A stretch of 64,000 bases of DNA from Sphaerisporangium viridialbum (GCF_049674955.1 NZ_CP187232.1:7068001-7132000), one strand, 5' to 3'. Positions 8,289 through 16,381 are shown, counted from the first letter of the stretch. Translations and numbers: made by a program. Notes: generated from the letters alone by a model not told the origin.

Positions 8289-10724
8289 GTGGTGGCGTGG
8301 CAGTTGCACTACACCTCGGCGGAGGCCGGGCCGTCCGGGCGCGCCGGGTTCCAGTTCGTCGCCGAGTCGCCCGGGCTTCCCCCGGGCCTCGCGGGCAAGG
8401 TCGCCGCGTACCTCGCCTACAAGCCCCCGCCGGACGCCCCGCTCGCCCCGACCCCCGCGCAGGTCGCCGAGCTGCCCGTCGCCCTGGCGTACGGCACGCT
8501 GGGCGAGCTGAGCGTGCTCACCCGCTGCGTCTACCTCGGCCAGGACTACTCCGGCCGGTACGGCAACTTCCTCGGCCACGCCGTCGTCGCCGGCCCCGGG
8601 GAGCTGACGGGGCTGCGGCCGGTCGAGTTCTGGCAGGCGTCCCTGTGGTCGGACGTCCCCGCGCCTCCCGGTACGGCCCTGCCCGAGCTCGCCGACCCGC
8701 TGCCCGGCGACCGCGTGGACCCCGAGTCGCTCGCCGCCTGGCTCGCGCGCGGGGGCGAGGCCGCCTACACGCGGCTCGGCGTCCTGCTTGAGATCGTCGG
8801 GACGGCGCTCTCGCGGGGGCACGGCCGCCTCGTGCTGGTCTCCGCCGACGTCGAGGAGATCGTGCGGTGGATCGCGGTCATCTCGTACTCCCTGCCGTGG
8901 CCGGTGGCGGCCCGTCTGCCGTTCCTGACCTACAGCGCCGATCCCGGCACCGCCCCTTACGTGATCGTGGGCACGACCCCGGACGTCTGGATGCCGTCCG
9001 ACATCGACGCCGCCGTCGTACGGCTGGACGACCCGCCGGACGCGCACCCCCCTCTCGGCCGCTTCCCCTCGCCCGGACGCCTCGCGTCTCTGGGCCGCTT
9101 CGCCCGCACGGTGACGGACTGCTGGCGCCGGTCGGACCTGGCCGGAATCGACGCGATCAGCGAGCTCGGGGCCCTGGAAGAACAACTCGGACGTGCCGCC
9201 CCCGCGCTGGACACGGCCACTTCACCCGGTTCACCCGGCCGCGAGACGTACGCCCCGGCGGCGACCACGGCGTCCGCGCGCGGGGCTTACGGCCCGGGGG
9301 TGGAAGGCGCGGGGGCGGCGGGGTTCGATCCGGAGACGGGCGCGGCGCTGCTGGCGTTCTGCCGGGGAGATGCGAGCGTGACCGCCGAGGAGCAGGCGGC
9401 GATCGCCCGCGCGCTCTCCGGGGACCTCCCCGAATGGCTGTGGCGGGACCTCGGGCGGATGTCCGGCCAGATGGGCTACGAGCTGGCCTCGGCCGTCCGC
9501 GACCTCGCCCCGTCCGACACCGCGGAACGCTGCGCCGCGCGGTGCGCCGTGCTGGCCCTGCGCGACCACACCCTGCCCCCGCCCCGGCCGGCGCGGCGGC
9601 AGGAGACCCGGGACGCGCTCCGCCGCGAGGCCGCACGCGCGCTCGCCACCGCCCGCGACCTGGACGAGCTGGGACGCGCGGCGGGCATCGCCCACGCGGT
9701 CGGGGCGCCCGTGGCCGCCGCCGACCTCGGGAGCGCCGCGCGGTCGCTGGTCCGCGACGGCAGGGGCGACCTCGGGCCCCTGCTGGAACGGGTGCCGGTC
9801 GACCTGCGCGAGGCCGTGCTCGCCGGGGCCGTCCACGGGATGGAGGAGGCGACGGACGGCGTCCGCCACCGGATGCTGTCGGACGCGGTGTGCGCGCGGC
9901 TGGAGTCGCGCGACCTGTCACACGCGCCGCGTACCGGCACGGCCGTGGTGCTCTCCCTCGTACGGCGCGAGCGCATCTCGCGGATCGACGCGACGGTGAT
10001 GCTGATCAGGCTGGGCTCCGGCGTGCACGACGACCTGTCGGCGGTCCGCGACGCGGCCCTGCTGTCGGTCTGGGAGGCCCCGCCCGGCACCGCCGAATGC
10101 TCAGCGCTGGTCGGCAGGCTCGGGAACGCCATGAGCGTCTCGCCGCACCTCAGCGACCTGCCGATCCGTGCGTTCCTGGCGACGGGCTTCGAGGACCCCG
10201 AGGTGGTGCGGCTCGCCGAGCTGGTACGCGACACCGTGCCCGGGTACCCCGCCACGGACGCCGAGGTGGTGCTCCTGGCGACCGGGGTCGGCGAGGCCGC
10301 CCGGCCCCGGGACGCGGCGGCGCTGCTCCAGCGGCTGGAGGGCCTCGGCCAGGACGCGGACGAGGAGCTGCTCCGCGAGGCGGTGGCCGCCGCCGCACGC
10401 GCGCTGACCCTGCGGGATCCGAGGTTCAGGGCCGAGGTGGTCAAGGAGTCGCCGCAGGCCGGGCGAGCCGGGCTGACGCGCGCCTGGCTGGACGGCCGCA
10501 GGGGCCGCGACGAGCAGATGGCCCTGCTGGAGGTCGCGGTCCGCCTCCACCTGGCGGCGGCGACCGTACCCGACCTGGACGCCTGGGCGCGGTCGCAGCT
10601 CAGCAGCTGGTCGCTGTTCGGGTCGGTGGAGTCGCACTTCAAGCATGACGGCGAGCTGGCGGCCGGCCTCAGGGAAATGGCCAAGGCCCGCCGCGGCCCA
10701 CCCTGGAAACGAGAGGCCCGCTGA
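8289..10724 (+). CDS. GTPase-associated protein 1-like (GAP1-N2 type) protein
   Basis: An 811-residue protein starting at GTG 8289 behind a GGGTGAGG ribosome site. Residues 1-170 have the pattern of the GAP1 N-terminal domain: WQLHYTSA, GFQFVAESPGLP, LGQDYSGRYGNFLGHAVV. The rest is a long helical repeat-like region rich in Ala, Arg and Leu, as in HEAT-like scaffolds, with no catalytic motif seen. There is no membrane segment. In the published gene-neighbourhood analyses GAP1 proteins are always found with zinc-ribbon/double GTPases, exactly as here (GTPases on both sides). The likely job is to regulate or be an effector of the GTPases; no biochemical role is known to me. It is separated from the previous gene by 92 bases, possibly with its own ribosome-loading region. 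Confidence 0.72.
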   Translation: MVAWQLHYTSAEAGPSGRAGFQFVAESPGLPPGLAGKVAAYLAYKPPPDAPLAPTPAQVAELPVALAYGTLGELSVLTRCVYLGQDYSGRYGNFLGHAVVAGPGELTGLRPVEFWQASLWSDVPAPPGTALPELADPLPGDRVDPESLAAWLARGGEAAYTRLGVLLEIVGTALSRGHGRLVLVSADVEEIVRWIAVISYSLPWPVAARLPFLTYSADPGTAPYVIVGTTPDVWMPSDIDAAVVRLDDPPDAHPPLGRFPSPGRLASLGRFARTVTDCWRRSDLAGIDAISELGALEEQLGRAAPALDTATSPGSPGRETYAPAATTASARGAYGPGVEGAGAAGFDPETGAALLAFCRGDASVTAEEQAAIARALSGDLPEWLWRDLGRMSGQMGYELASAVRDLAPSDTAERCAARCAVLALRDHTLPPPRPARRQETRDALRREAARALATARDLDELGRAAGIAHAVGAPVAAADLGSAARSLVRDGRGDLGPLLERVPVDLREAVLAGAVHGMEEATDGVRHRMLSDAVCARLESRDLSHAPRTGTAVVLSLVRRERISRIDATVMLIRLGSGVHDDLSAVRDAALLSVWEAPPGTAECSALVGRLGNAMSVSPHLSDLPIRAFLATGFEDPEVVRLAELVRDTVPGYPATDAEVVLLATGVGEAARPRDAAALLQRLEGLGQDADEELLREAVAAAARALTLRDPRFRAEVVKESPQAGRAGLTRAWLDGRRGRDEQMALLEVAVRLHLAAATVPDLDAWARSQLSSWSLFGSVESHFKHDGELAAGLREMAKARRGPPWKREAR

Positions 10725-10725
10725 T

Positions 10726-10798
10726 GCCTCTCCCCCACCCACACGGGACCCGCACGGCCGGTCGGTCGCCTCTCCCCCACCCACACGGGACCCGCACG
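10726..10798 (+). repeat. Two-copy direct repeat, 42-base period
   Basis: A 31-base unit (beginning GCCTCTCCCCCACCC) occurs at 10726-10756 and again, identical, at 10768-10798, with a degenerate third start just after. It fills the gap between the stop of the GAP1 gene and the ATG of the membrane GTPase. Reading through it in the GTPase frame would give PPPTRDPH twice, which is not family-like, so it is probably non-coding spacer. Confidence 0.85.
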
Positions 10799-10839
10799 CC
10801 CCTCCCCGACGCCTCGTCCGTGAAGCGGGAGGGGTGCTG

Positions 10840-12687
10840 ATGCCGTTCGTCGCCGTGTTCTTGATCGCGTTATGGGTCGCGTGCATGTATTTCGGGTTCC
10901 TGTACGGGTTCCCGATCGTGTGCGCGCTGACCTTGGTCGCGGCCACGCTGGCGGGGACCGGGTACTACTTCCTGCGTGCCGGGCGGGTGCTGTTTCCCAC
11001 GACGGCGAGCGGAGCGTCCCCCGCGGTCCCGGGAACGGGGGACAAGCAACGGGACCCCACCTACCGGCAATACCTCTTCAGTCAGGGGTCGCTGGACTGG
11101 TGGCAGATCCTCCGATCCGCCGTCCCCGCGATCGCCGAGGGGGCCAGAACGGCGCTGAGCACGGTGACGCGGCGGCTCATGACGAACGTCCAGGGCTTCT
11201 TCCTGCTCCCCGTCTGGCTCGCCGTCGTGGCAGGCCTCGCCCTGGCCGTGATCCCGCTCGCGGCCGTCGGGCTGGCGTTCACCTCCGCGTACGCGCTGGT
11301 CCTCGCGGCCGGGATGCTCGTGTGGGTCGTCTGCGTGCTGCTCCTGCTCGGCGTGGAGCAGATCTTCATGCGGGCGCGGCGGATCCTGCAGACCTGCCCG
11401 CACCCCGGGTGCTACGCCCGCATCGCGCTGCCCGAGTACGCGTGCCCGACCTGCGGCGAGCGGCACCGGCGCCTGACCCCGAACCGCGACGGGGCGTTCA
11501 GGCACGTGTGCCGGTGCGGCACGCGGCTCCCCACCGCGATCGTGCTCGGCCGCTTCCGCCTCCAGGCGTACTGCCCAGTCTGCGAGCGCGCCCTGCCGCA
11601 TCGGATCGGACGCGCCAGGATCGAGCCCCTGCCGTTCGTCGGCGGGCCCGACGCGGGCAAGACGACGTTCATGGTGCTCGCGATCAACGCCCTCCACGGC
11701 GTGGTGAAGGACGCCCGGGGCCGCGCCGGCTTCGTGGTCCAGGGCGACGAGATGGCCTTCGCCCGGTTCCGCCGGGAGCTGCGGCTGGGGAGGGTCTCCA
11801 AGACCACGACCGCGGCGCCGTCCGCCACCATGGTGGACATCACGCTGCCCGGCTCCAGAACCCGCAGCGGGAACCGCATCCTGTACCTCTTCGACCCGTC
11901 CGGCGAGGGCTTCACCGGGGCCACGCAGGTCGAGGCGATGAGCTACCTGGCCCACGGCGAGGCGATGCTCATCGTGATCGATCCGTTCGCCCTCCCGCTG
12001 GTGCAGGAGAGCCTGACGGCCGCCGAACGGCAGTCACTCGAAGGCGCCGGGGTCGTGCTCTCCGCCGAGGATCCCTCCGACACCTTCCAGCGGGTCAGGA
12101 ACGAGCTAGCCGCGCGCGCGGACGGTGGACGGCAGAAACGGGTCGCCGTGGTGGTCACCAAGGCCGACCTGCTCCGAGGCACCGACGTGGGACGCGACGC
12201 CGACCGGCTGCCCGGCTGGTTCGACGGCGTGGGGCTGGGCAACATGGTGCGCGACCTGGCCAGGACGGCCGGCGAGGTGCGCTATCTCGCCTCCGGACTT
12301 CCCGCCGACGAGCGCGCGATCGGCCGCCTGCTGGCCTGGCTCACCGGCCTGCCCCTGCCGGGGCCGGCCGCGAACGGCGTGTCTCCGAACGGGCGTAGTG
12401 GCTTGGGCGGGGACCACAACGGGAGCCGAGACGGTGATCCGGGCGCGGGTGGAGATGACAGCAAGGCCCGGGACGGTGATCCGGGCGCGGGTGGCGAGGA
12501 TGATCTCGGCATGGCCGACCTGCGCCACCCGTGGACGCCCGGCAGGGGCGGTGAGGGAAAGGTGCCGCTCACCTACCGGCTCTTCCGCTGGTCGATCTTC
12601 GGCACCTCGGCCCTGCTCAGCGCCGCCGCCCTGACCGTGCTGACCCTTCGCGCCTTCTCACTGCTCAACGCCTATGTGGGCGCTTAG
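10840..12687 (+). CDS. Membrane-anchored zinc-ribbon P-loop GTPase
   Basis: A 615-residue protein. The ATG at 10840 follows GGGAGGGG; an in-frame upstream ATG at 10645 lies inside the previous gene and is rejected. Two hydrophobic helices lie at residues 1-45 and two more at about 120-172, with one at the extreme C-terminus (about 580-612). The cytoplasmic part has zinc-ribbon cysteines (CPHPGC, CPTC, CRC, CPVC, about 186-248), a P-loop GGPDAGKTT (268-276), a DPSGE G3-like segment and VVTKAD as the G4 motif. A low-complexity Gly/Asp linker precedes the last helix. It closes the island and likely tethers the system at the membrane. The family is that of the TRAFAC-like GTPases found with GAP1 proteins. 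Confidence 0.78.
   Translation: MPFVAVFLIALWVACMYFGFLYGFPIVCALTLVAATLAGTGYYFLRAGRVLFPTTASGASPAVPGTGDKQRDPTYRQYLFSQGSLDWWQILRSAVPAIAEGARTALSTVTRRLMTNVQGFFLLPVWLAVVAGLALAVIPLAAVGLAFTSAYALVLAAGMLVWVVCVLLLLGVEQIFMRARRILQTCPHPGCYARIALPEYACPTCGERHRRLTPNRDGAFRHVCRCGTRLPTAIVLGRFRLQAYCPVCERALPHRIGRARIEPLPFVGGPDAGKTTFMVLAINALHGVVKDARGRAGFVVQGDEMAFARFRRELRLGRVSKTTTAAPSATMVDITLPGSRTRSGNRILYLFDPSGEGFTGATQVEAMSYLAHGEAMLIVIDPFALPLVQESLTAAERQSLEGAGVVLSAEDPSDTFQRVRNELAARADGGRQKRVAVVVTKADLLRGTDVGRDADRLPGWFDGVGLGNMVRDLARTAGEVRYLASGLPADERAIGRLLAWLTGLPLPGPAANGVSPNGRSGLGGDHNGSRDGDPGAGGDDSKARDGDPGAGGEDDLGMADLRHPWTPGRGGEGKVPLTYRLFRWSIFGTSALLSAAALTVLTLRAFSLLNAYVGA
12430..12494 (+). repeat. In-frame direct repeat in the membrane GTPase linker
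   Basis: A 23-base unit beginning GACGGTGATCCGGGC is present at 12430-12452 and 12472-12494, a period of 42 bases (14 codons). It encodes RDGDPGAGG twice in the linker before the final membrane helix. The copies are identical at base level, which suggests recent duplication. Confidence 0.85.
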
Positions 12688-12821
12688 CGCGAAGCCGGTC
12701 GCGGTGTTCCATCTTCCAGTGCCAGCGCGGCTCAAAGCGGCCATGCTAGCGTGAGTATTCCCTTATTCGCTTATTAAAGGGATGATTCATCACCATCTCC
12801 CGAGAAGTCAGGCGAGAGCCC

Positions 12822-13301
12822 TTGAAGATCACTCGTTGGGTCGCGGGCGGCATGACCTTGGCCGCCACGGCAGCCCTCACCTTGGTGCCCGCCGGTCCCG
12901 CGCAGGCCTTTCCTCAGGGCGCCTGCGGACATTCGTACCGCAAGGTAGCCAGCTATCCCATTGCGAAAGGCGCAAAGGACGGGAAGGCGTACGGCACCGT
13001 CACGCTGTACCACAGCCGCACCGCGCACTGGAAATGCGCCATTGCCCGGGTGGCAGGCTCCTACGTCGGAAAGACGAGCTATCTGTACGTCGCGCTCTTC
13101 GTGGACAGAAACGGGAACAAGAAGTACGACAGCCGTGACACCGGGGTCGCCGATGGCAGCGAGAAGTACAAATGGTTCGCGGGCCCGGTGTACGCTCCCG
13201 CCGACAACCTGTGCGTCCAGTTCACCGGGGCGGTCAGGATCGGCTCCAAGCCCGCCGTCCACGGAGGCACCCCAGAAGGCAAGTGGATGCACTGCGGTTA
13301 G
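12822..13301 (+). CDS. Secreted small protein of unknown function
   Basis: A 159-residue protein starting at TTG 12822. It has a clear Sec signal peptide: KITR positive end, a hydrophobic core (about residues 8-24) and an AQA-F cleavage site near residue 28. The mature part is small and beta-rich, with four cysteines (CGHS, KCAI, LCVQ, MHCG) likely in two disulphides, and ends in a lone CG. It contains a calcium-loop-like DRNGNKKYD segment. I do not recognise a family; many actinomycetes secrete proteins of this style. Upstream at 12753-12784 is an AT-richer imperfect inverted repeat (ATTCCCTTAT / ATTAAAGGGAT) that may hold the promoter or an operator. Confidence 0.75.
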   Translation: MKITRWVAGGMTLAATAALTLVPAGPAQAFPQGACGHSYRKVASYPIAKGAKDGKAYGTVTLYHSRTAHWKCAIARVAGSYVGKTSYLYVALFVDRNGNKKYDSRDTGVADGSEKYKWFAGPVYAPADNLCVQFTGAVRIGSKPAVHGGTPEGKWMHCG

Positions 13302-13316
13302 CCAGGCGGCCAGGGA

Positions 13317-13337
13317 CGGCCGGTCCTCCGCCGGCCG
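13317..13337. terminator. Hairpin between convergent genes
   Basis: CGGCCGG (13317-13323) pairs with CCGGCCG (13331-13337) across a 7-base loop. It lies between the stop of the secreted protein gene and the stop of the leftward DUF397 gene and has no T-run, as is usual in high-GC actinomycetes. Confidence 0.55.
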
Positions 13338-13365
13338 CTGCCCCAGCTCATCGCGTCAGCGGCTT

Positions 13366-13551
13366 TTAGGCCTTCATCCCCCGAAGGAACGCGTGCCATT
13401 GCGTGGGGGTGAAGACGAGAGCGGGCCCGTCGGGGTTCTTGCTGTCACGGACGGCGACGACTCCGGGCAGGTTGGAGGCCACCTCTACACACTGCCCACC
13501 GTCGCCGCTAGACCGGGAGGACTTACGCCACTTCGCGTTACTCAGATCCAT
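13366..13551 (-). CDS. DUF397 domain protein (module 1)
   Basis: A 61-residue protein that is a whole DUF397 domain: WRKSSRS, GGQCVEVA, VAVRDSKNP and FTPTQWHAF are the family's conserved blocks. DUF397 proteins are encoded in actinomycetes beside XRE regulators of the WhiJ/AbaA-like group, to which they are thought to bind. The start ATG at 13551 lies inside the 3' end of the XRE gene (10-base overlap), so translation is coupled. Two paralogues occur in this window at 46120 and 59639. Confidence 0.92.
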   Translation of the reverse strand: MDLSNAKWRKSSRSSGDGGQCVEVASNLPGVVAVRDSKNPDGPALVFTPTQWHAFLRGMKA

Positions 13552-14363
13552 TGCGCCATCACTTCCTTGATGATGCCGAGCGAAAGGTTCTGTGGGAAGG
13601 CCGCAGCTCTTAAGGCGTCGTAACGCCCTACCATCGCTGCAATGGTCTCACGGTCTCCCACTGTTAGGCCGTGCGGTGCACTCTCGATGTACACGCTGTA
13701 CGGGGTCCCGCGCAGCTCGGCGATCGTGAAGGCGGCTTGGAGTCCGACGGCCGACCATGCGGCGTAGGGGACTATCTGAATCGTCACTCGTGGATGGGTT
13801 GCCATCTCCAGGAGCCGTTCCAGTTGCTCACGCATGACATCGGCGTCGCCCATGGGCCGATGGAGAGCCCCTTCATCTATGAGGCTCCAGATCAGGGGTC
13901 CATTCTCTCGCGTCAGCATGGCCTGGCGCTGCATGCGGTTGCCGACCCGCTGTTCAACCAGCTCCGGCGTGATACCCGGCTCATCCTCGAAGATCTGCCT
14001 GGCGTACGACTCGATCTGGAAGCGTCCTGGAATCAACAGGGGATCCCAGCTTTGGAGCGCGGACGCCTGCATCTCCAGTGCCAGGAAGTCTCGGAAGTGC
14101 TCGGGAGCCGTGTCCCATCTCGTCCTCTTCCACAGCTCGTAGAAGACACCATCGAGCTTGAACGCTCTGTCACACCCCTCCGCGAAGCGGAGTTCGGGCT
14201 TGCGCTTGAGCGTTTCGAGCATGCCCACGGTGCTCACGGACACGGTCAGCATGCGCGCCAACTGCAATTGCGTCCATCCCGCTTGAAGGCGACGCTCGCG
14301 TACCTCATAGGCGAAACGCGCCTGAGGCGATTCTTCGGGGTTGATCTCGATTTGGTTAGGCAT
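13542..14363 (-). CDS. XRE-family HTH regulator with DUF5753 domain (module 1)
   Basis: A 273-residue DNA-binding regulator. Residues 15-75 form the helix-turn-helix (RLQAGWTQLQLARMLTVSVSTVGMLE), and residues about 95-270 the DUF5753 domain (QSWDPLLIPGRFQIESYARQIF, VTIQIVPY, GTPYSVYIES). ATG at 14363 is preferred to an upstream one because it follows GGAGAAAAGGGAT. Proteins of this type (WhiJ/AbaA-like) influence development or antibiotic production in Streptomyces. It overlaps the DUF397 gene and is divergent from the small-protein/ATPase pair at 14589. A palindrome upstream (14412-14433) is the likely autoregulatory operator. Confidence 0.92.
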   Translation of the reverse strand: MPNQIEINPEESPQARFAYEVRERRLQAGWTQLQLARMLTVSVSTVGMLETLKRKPELRFAEGCDRAFKLDGVFYELWKRTRWDTAPEHFRDFLALEMQASALQSWDPLLIPGRFQIESYARQIFEDEPGITPELVEQRVGNRMQRQAMLTRENGPLIWSLIDEGALHRPMGDADVMREQLERLLEMATHPRVTIQIVPYAAWSAVGLQAAFTIAELRGTPYSVYIESAPHGLTVGDRETIAAMVGRYDALRAAAFPQNLSLGIIKEVMAQWI

Positions 14364-14380
14364 ATCCCTTTTCTCCGGTG

Positions 14381-14433
14381 GTCTCACTCCGTCTCACGAA
14401 TACCGCCCAGATCTCACCGTTAATGTGGTGAGA
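14381..14433. promoter_or_regulatory. Putative operator of XRE module 1
   Basis: TCTCACC (14412-14418) and GGTGAGA (14427-14433) form a perfect 7-base inverted repeat with an 8-base spacer. Two further GTCTCAC direct copies lie at 14381 and 14391. The cluster sits 20-70 bases before the XRE start and in the divergent promoter region shared with the gene at 14589. Regulator identity is inferred from position. Confidence 0.55.
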
Positions 14434-14588
14434 CCGTGAGGCCATTTCCCTTTTTAATCTACTCCTCCACCTGCACCCTTGGCAGAGAAAATCCGCATCG
14501 GATGAGGGGCTCGCGGCCATACCGCGCACATCGGGCGGCCAATTCGTATCCATTCATCGGGAGCCGGGGAAGATCAGGAGGATTGTCC

Positions 14589-14855
14589 ATGGATGCAGGT
14601 AAACGACAGGAAGAGGAGTTCATTCACCTGATCCGGCTGGCGTGGGACCTGCGCAGGCGGGGTCTCGGCACGGCGGTCGAGCTGGCACCCAGGAAGGAAC
14701 CGGTTCTGCTGGTTCCCCGGCCGAGCGGCTCGCTGAGGGTCATGGCACTACGGCGTAAGGGTGTGTGGTTCTTCACGTGGGGCCGGGGCGAGAGCCGGCG
14801 GGTACGGGCGCTGGCGGACGATGCGGCGGATCACATCTGGGGAGCGGCGCAATGA
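14589..14855 (+). CDS. Small protein partner of GHKL ATPase (copy 1)
   Basis: An 88-residue protein (ATG 14589 with AGGAGG 8 bases upstream). It has no named domain that I recognise. Sequence features: EFIHLIRLAWDLRRRGLG near the N-terminus, then VLLVPRPSG, RVMALRRKGVWFFTWGRG and a helical end DDAADHIWGAAQ. A clear paralogue (EQFIHLVRLAWDLHRRGLG..., WFYTWGRG) is encoded at 44759-45091. Each copy lies directly upstream of an RsbW-like ATPase gene with a 4-base overlap (ATGA), so the two proteins probably work together, possibly as adaptor and kinase. Confidence 0.8.
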   Translation: MDAGKRQEEEFIHLIRLAWDLRRRGLGTAVELAPRKEPVLLVPRPSGSLRVMALRRKGVWFFTWGRGESRRVRALADDAADHIWGAAQ

Positions 14856-15256
14856 GGACCATGACCCTTCTGGGCGCCGTCGATCTCCCGGCCAGGACGA
14901 GTTCGGTGCCGGTGGCACGAGTGTTCGTACGGAGACTCCTGGACGCGGCGGGACTCAACGACATTGAACACGTGGAACTGCTCGTCAGCGAGTTGCTGGC
15001 CAATGCCGTGCGGTACTCGGACTCCGGGCGCGGAACTTGTGGAGTGATGCGGCTGGTGGTGAGCGACAACGGTCACGCATTGCATGTCGAGGTGATCGAC
15101 GGAGGCTCGGCCGGCGCCATTCCGCAGATCCCCGAACAGGTCGACCCGCTCCAGGAGAACGGCCGGGGACTGTGGTTGGTCAGGGAATTGTCGTCATCCT
15201 GGGGCTGGGAACAGGATGAGGCGGGGCGATCCGTCTGGTTCGAGGTCCCTCGCTAG
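14852..15256 (+). CDS. RsbW-like GHKL ATP-binding protein (copy 1)
   Basis: A 134-residue protein that is a single HATPase_c_2 domain. The N box is ELLVSELLANAVRYSDSG, the G1 region VEVIDGG, and the G2 box GRGLWLVRELSSSWGW. This is the anti-sigma-factor/serine-kinase type (RsbW, SpoIIAB) widespread in actinomycetes, where members sit next to WhiJ-like regulators. Its ATG overlaps the stop of the small-protein gene. The partner sigma or anti-sigma-antagonist is not encoded nearby. Its paralogue at 44346 keeps every motif. Confidence 0.88.
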   Translation: MRTMTLLGAVDLPARTSSVPVARVFVRRLLDAAGLNDIEHVELLVSELLANAVRYSDSGRGTCGVMRLVVSDNGHALHVEVIDGGSAGAIPQIPEQVDPLQENGRGLWLVRELSSSWGWEQDEAGRSVWFEVPR

Positions 15257-15394
15257 GCACTGCCAGATCGCGAGCAGTATTGCGTAATCCCGAATTTTTC
15301 ATGGCGATTCCGCCGCGCCACCGCGCTCCCGCTCGCGCCTCATTCGAAACAGAGTTCCGTGCGCGATCGCCTGTTCTGCATATGGCCCACCCCG

Positions 15395-15429
15395 CACCCA
15401 TTTGGGTGGGGCACCGGGGCTACCCACCC
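15395..15429 (+). repeat. GC-rich dispersed element, copy A
   Basis: A 35-base segment (starts CACCCATTTGGGTG) that recurs on the minus strand at 20338-20373 (32 of 36 aligned positions identical by eye) and in altered form at 46488-46517. It can fold as CACCCA/TGGGTG or alternatively pair TGGGTGG with CCACCCA. Here it lies between convergent genes, where it may act as terminator. A GC-only tract follows (about 15455-15480). Confidence 0.65.
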
Positions 15430-15530
15430 AGCAGTGGGCCCCTAAAAGGCCGGAAGGGGCGGGCGGGGCGGGGCGGGCAAGTCCTTACAGCGTCCAGCAG
15501 ATCGCCGAGCGGCTTGGCGCTGGCCGTCGG

Positions 15531-16241
15531 TCAACCTGCTTCGAGCCCCAGAGATCTGGTGAGGTCGAGCATCTCGGCATGGTAGAGCTTGGCGGGATCG
15601 CTGGTCTGCAAGTGAAGGTGGCCGTAGACCTCCAGAGAGATCAGGCCGTGCATGCGGCCCCAGATGCGCAAGGCGAGGGCGACCGCGGCCGGGGGAAGGT
15701 CGGGGAAATGCTCGCGTACGGTGGCGGCCAGGCCTGGTGAGAAGTCCGACCACTGATGGCCGGTGGATGCCTGAGTGCCTTTCGCGTACGGCCAGGCGGC
15801 GGCGGCGAGTTCGGTGAGTCCCAGGCAGGCGCGTTTGGCGGCCTCGGGGGCAGGACCGCCGGTCGGCGCGTGGTAACCGGCGACCGGATCGCCGTAGATC
15901 AGCCGGAAGCCTTCGGGGTTGGCCAGCGACCACGCCCGTACGGCTTCCCCCCAGGCCAGGATCCGGCCGGCGATTTCGTCAGGGGCGACGGTGTCGCGTG
16001 CGGTCTCCACCTGGTCCAGCAGCGAGGTGTAGATGTCGTTGATCAAGATGGTGATCAACGCGTCCCGGGTCTCGAAGTAGCTGTAGATGGCGCTGCCGCT
16101 CATGCCCATCTCGCGGCCGATCGCACGCAGCGAGACCGCGTCGGGGCCGCCCTCGGTCAGGTGCTTGAGCGCGACGGCTTTGATCTCCGCGGTGGTCTGC
16201 GCCCGCAACCGTGCCCGTCGGCCCACTGTCTGCTCTTGCAC
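15531..16241 (-). CDS. TetR family transcriptional regulator
   Basis: A 236-residue regulator. Residues 10-60 are the TetR helix-turn-helix (TTAEIKAVALKHLTEGG..., VSLRAIGREMGMSGSAIYSYFETRDAL), followed by a helical ligand domain with the WHG/TetR_C_13-like region (ALANPEGFRLIYGDP-type block). It is divergent from the oxidoreductase gene at 16382, with the intergenic 140 bases carrying a promoter and repeats, so it most likely represses that operon. The ligand is unknown. Confidence 0.9.
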   Translation of the reverse strand: MQEQTVGRRARLRAQTTAEIKAVALKHLTEGGPDAVSLRAIGREMGMSGSAIYSYFETRDALITILINDIYTSLLDQVETARDTVAPDEIAGRILAWGEAVRAWSLANPEGFRLIYGDPVAGYHAPTGGPAPEAAKRACLGLTELAAAAWPYAKGTQASTGHQWSDFSPGLAATVREHFPDLPPAAVALALRIWGRMHGLISLEVYGHLHLQTSDPAKLYHAEMLDLTRSLGLEAG

Positions 16242-16243
16242 GC

Positions 16244-16313
16244 TTGACAGCTTACACCGCTACGTTAGAGTACGGCGCACAAAGTTTGAACGGCGTTCTC
16301 TCTTTGAACGGCG
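16244..16313 (+). promoter_or_regulatory. Promoter and candidate TetR operator of the 16382 operon
   Basis: TTGACA (16244-16249) and TAGAGT (16266-16271), 16 bases apart, look like a sigma-70-type promoter for the rightward oxidoreductase gene. Just downstream TTTGAACGGCG occurs twice in direct orientation (16285-16295 and 16303-16313, 18-base period), and the first overlaps the palindrome GAACGGCGTTC (16288-16298). One of these is the likely TetR binding site. Confidence 0.5.
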
Positions 16314-16381
16314 AACACCCTGTTGAGGTGTCGCCGGTCTGTCAGCAGTGACCGAAACACCAGGCCGAGGGGATTTGCGTG

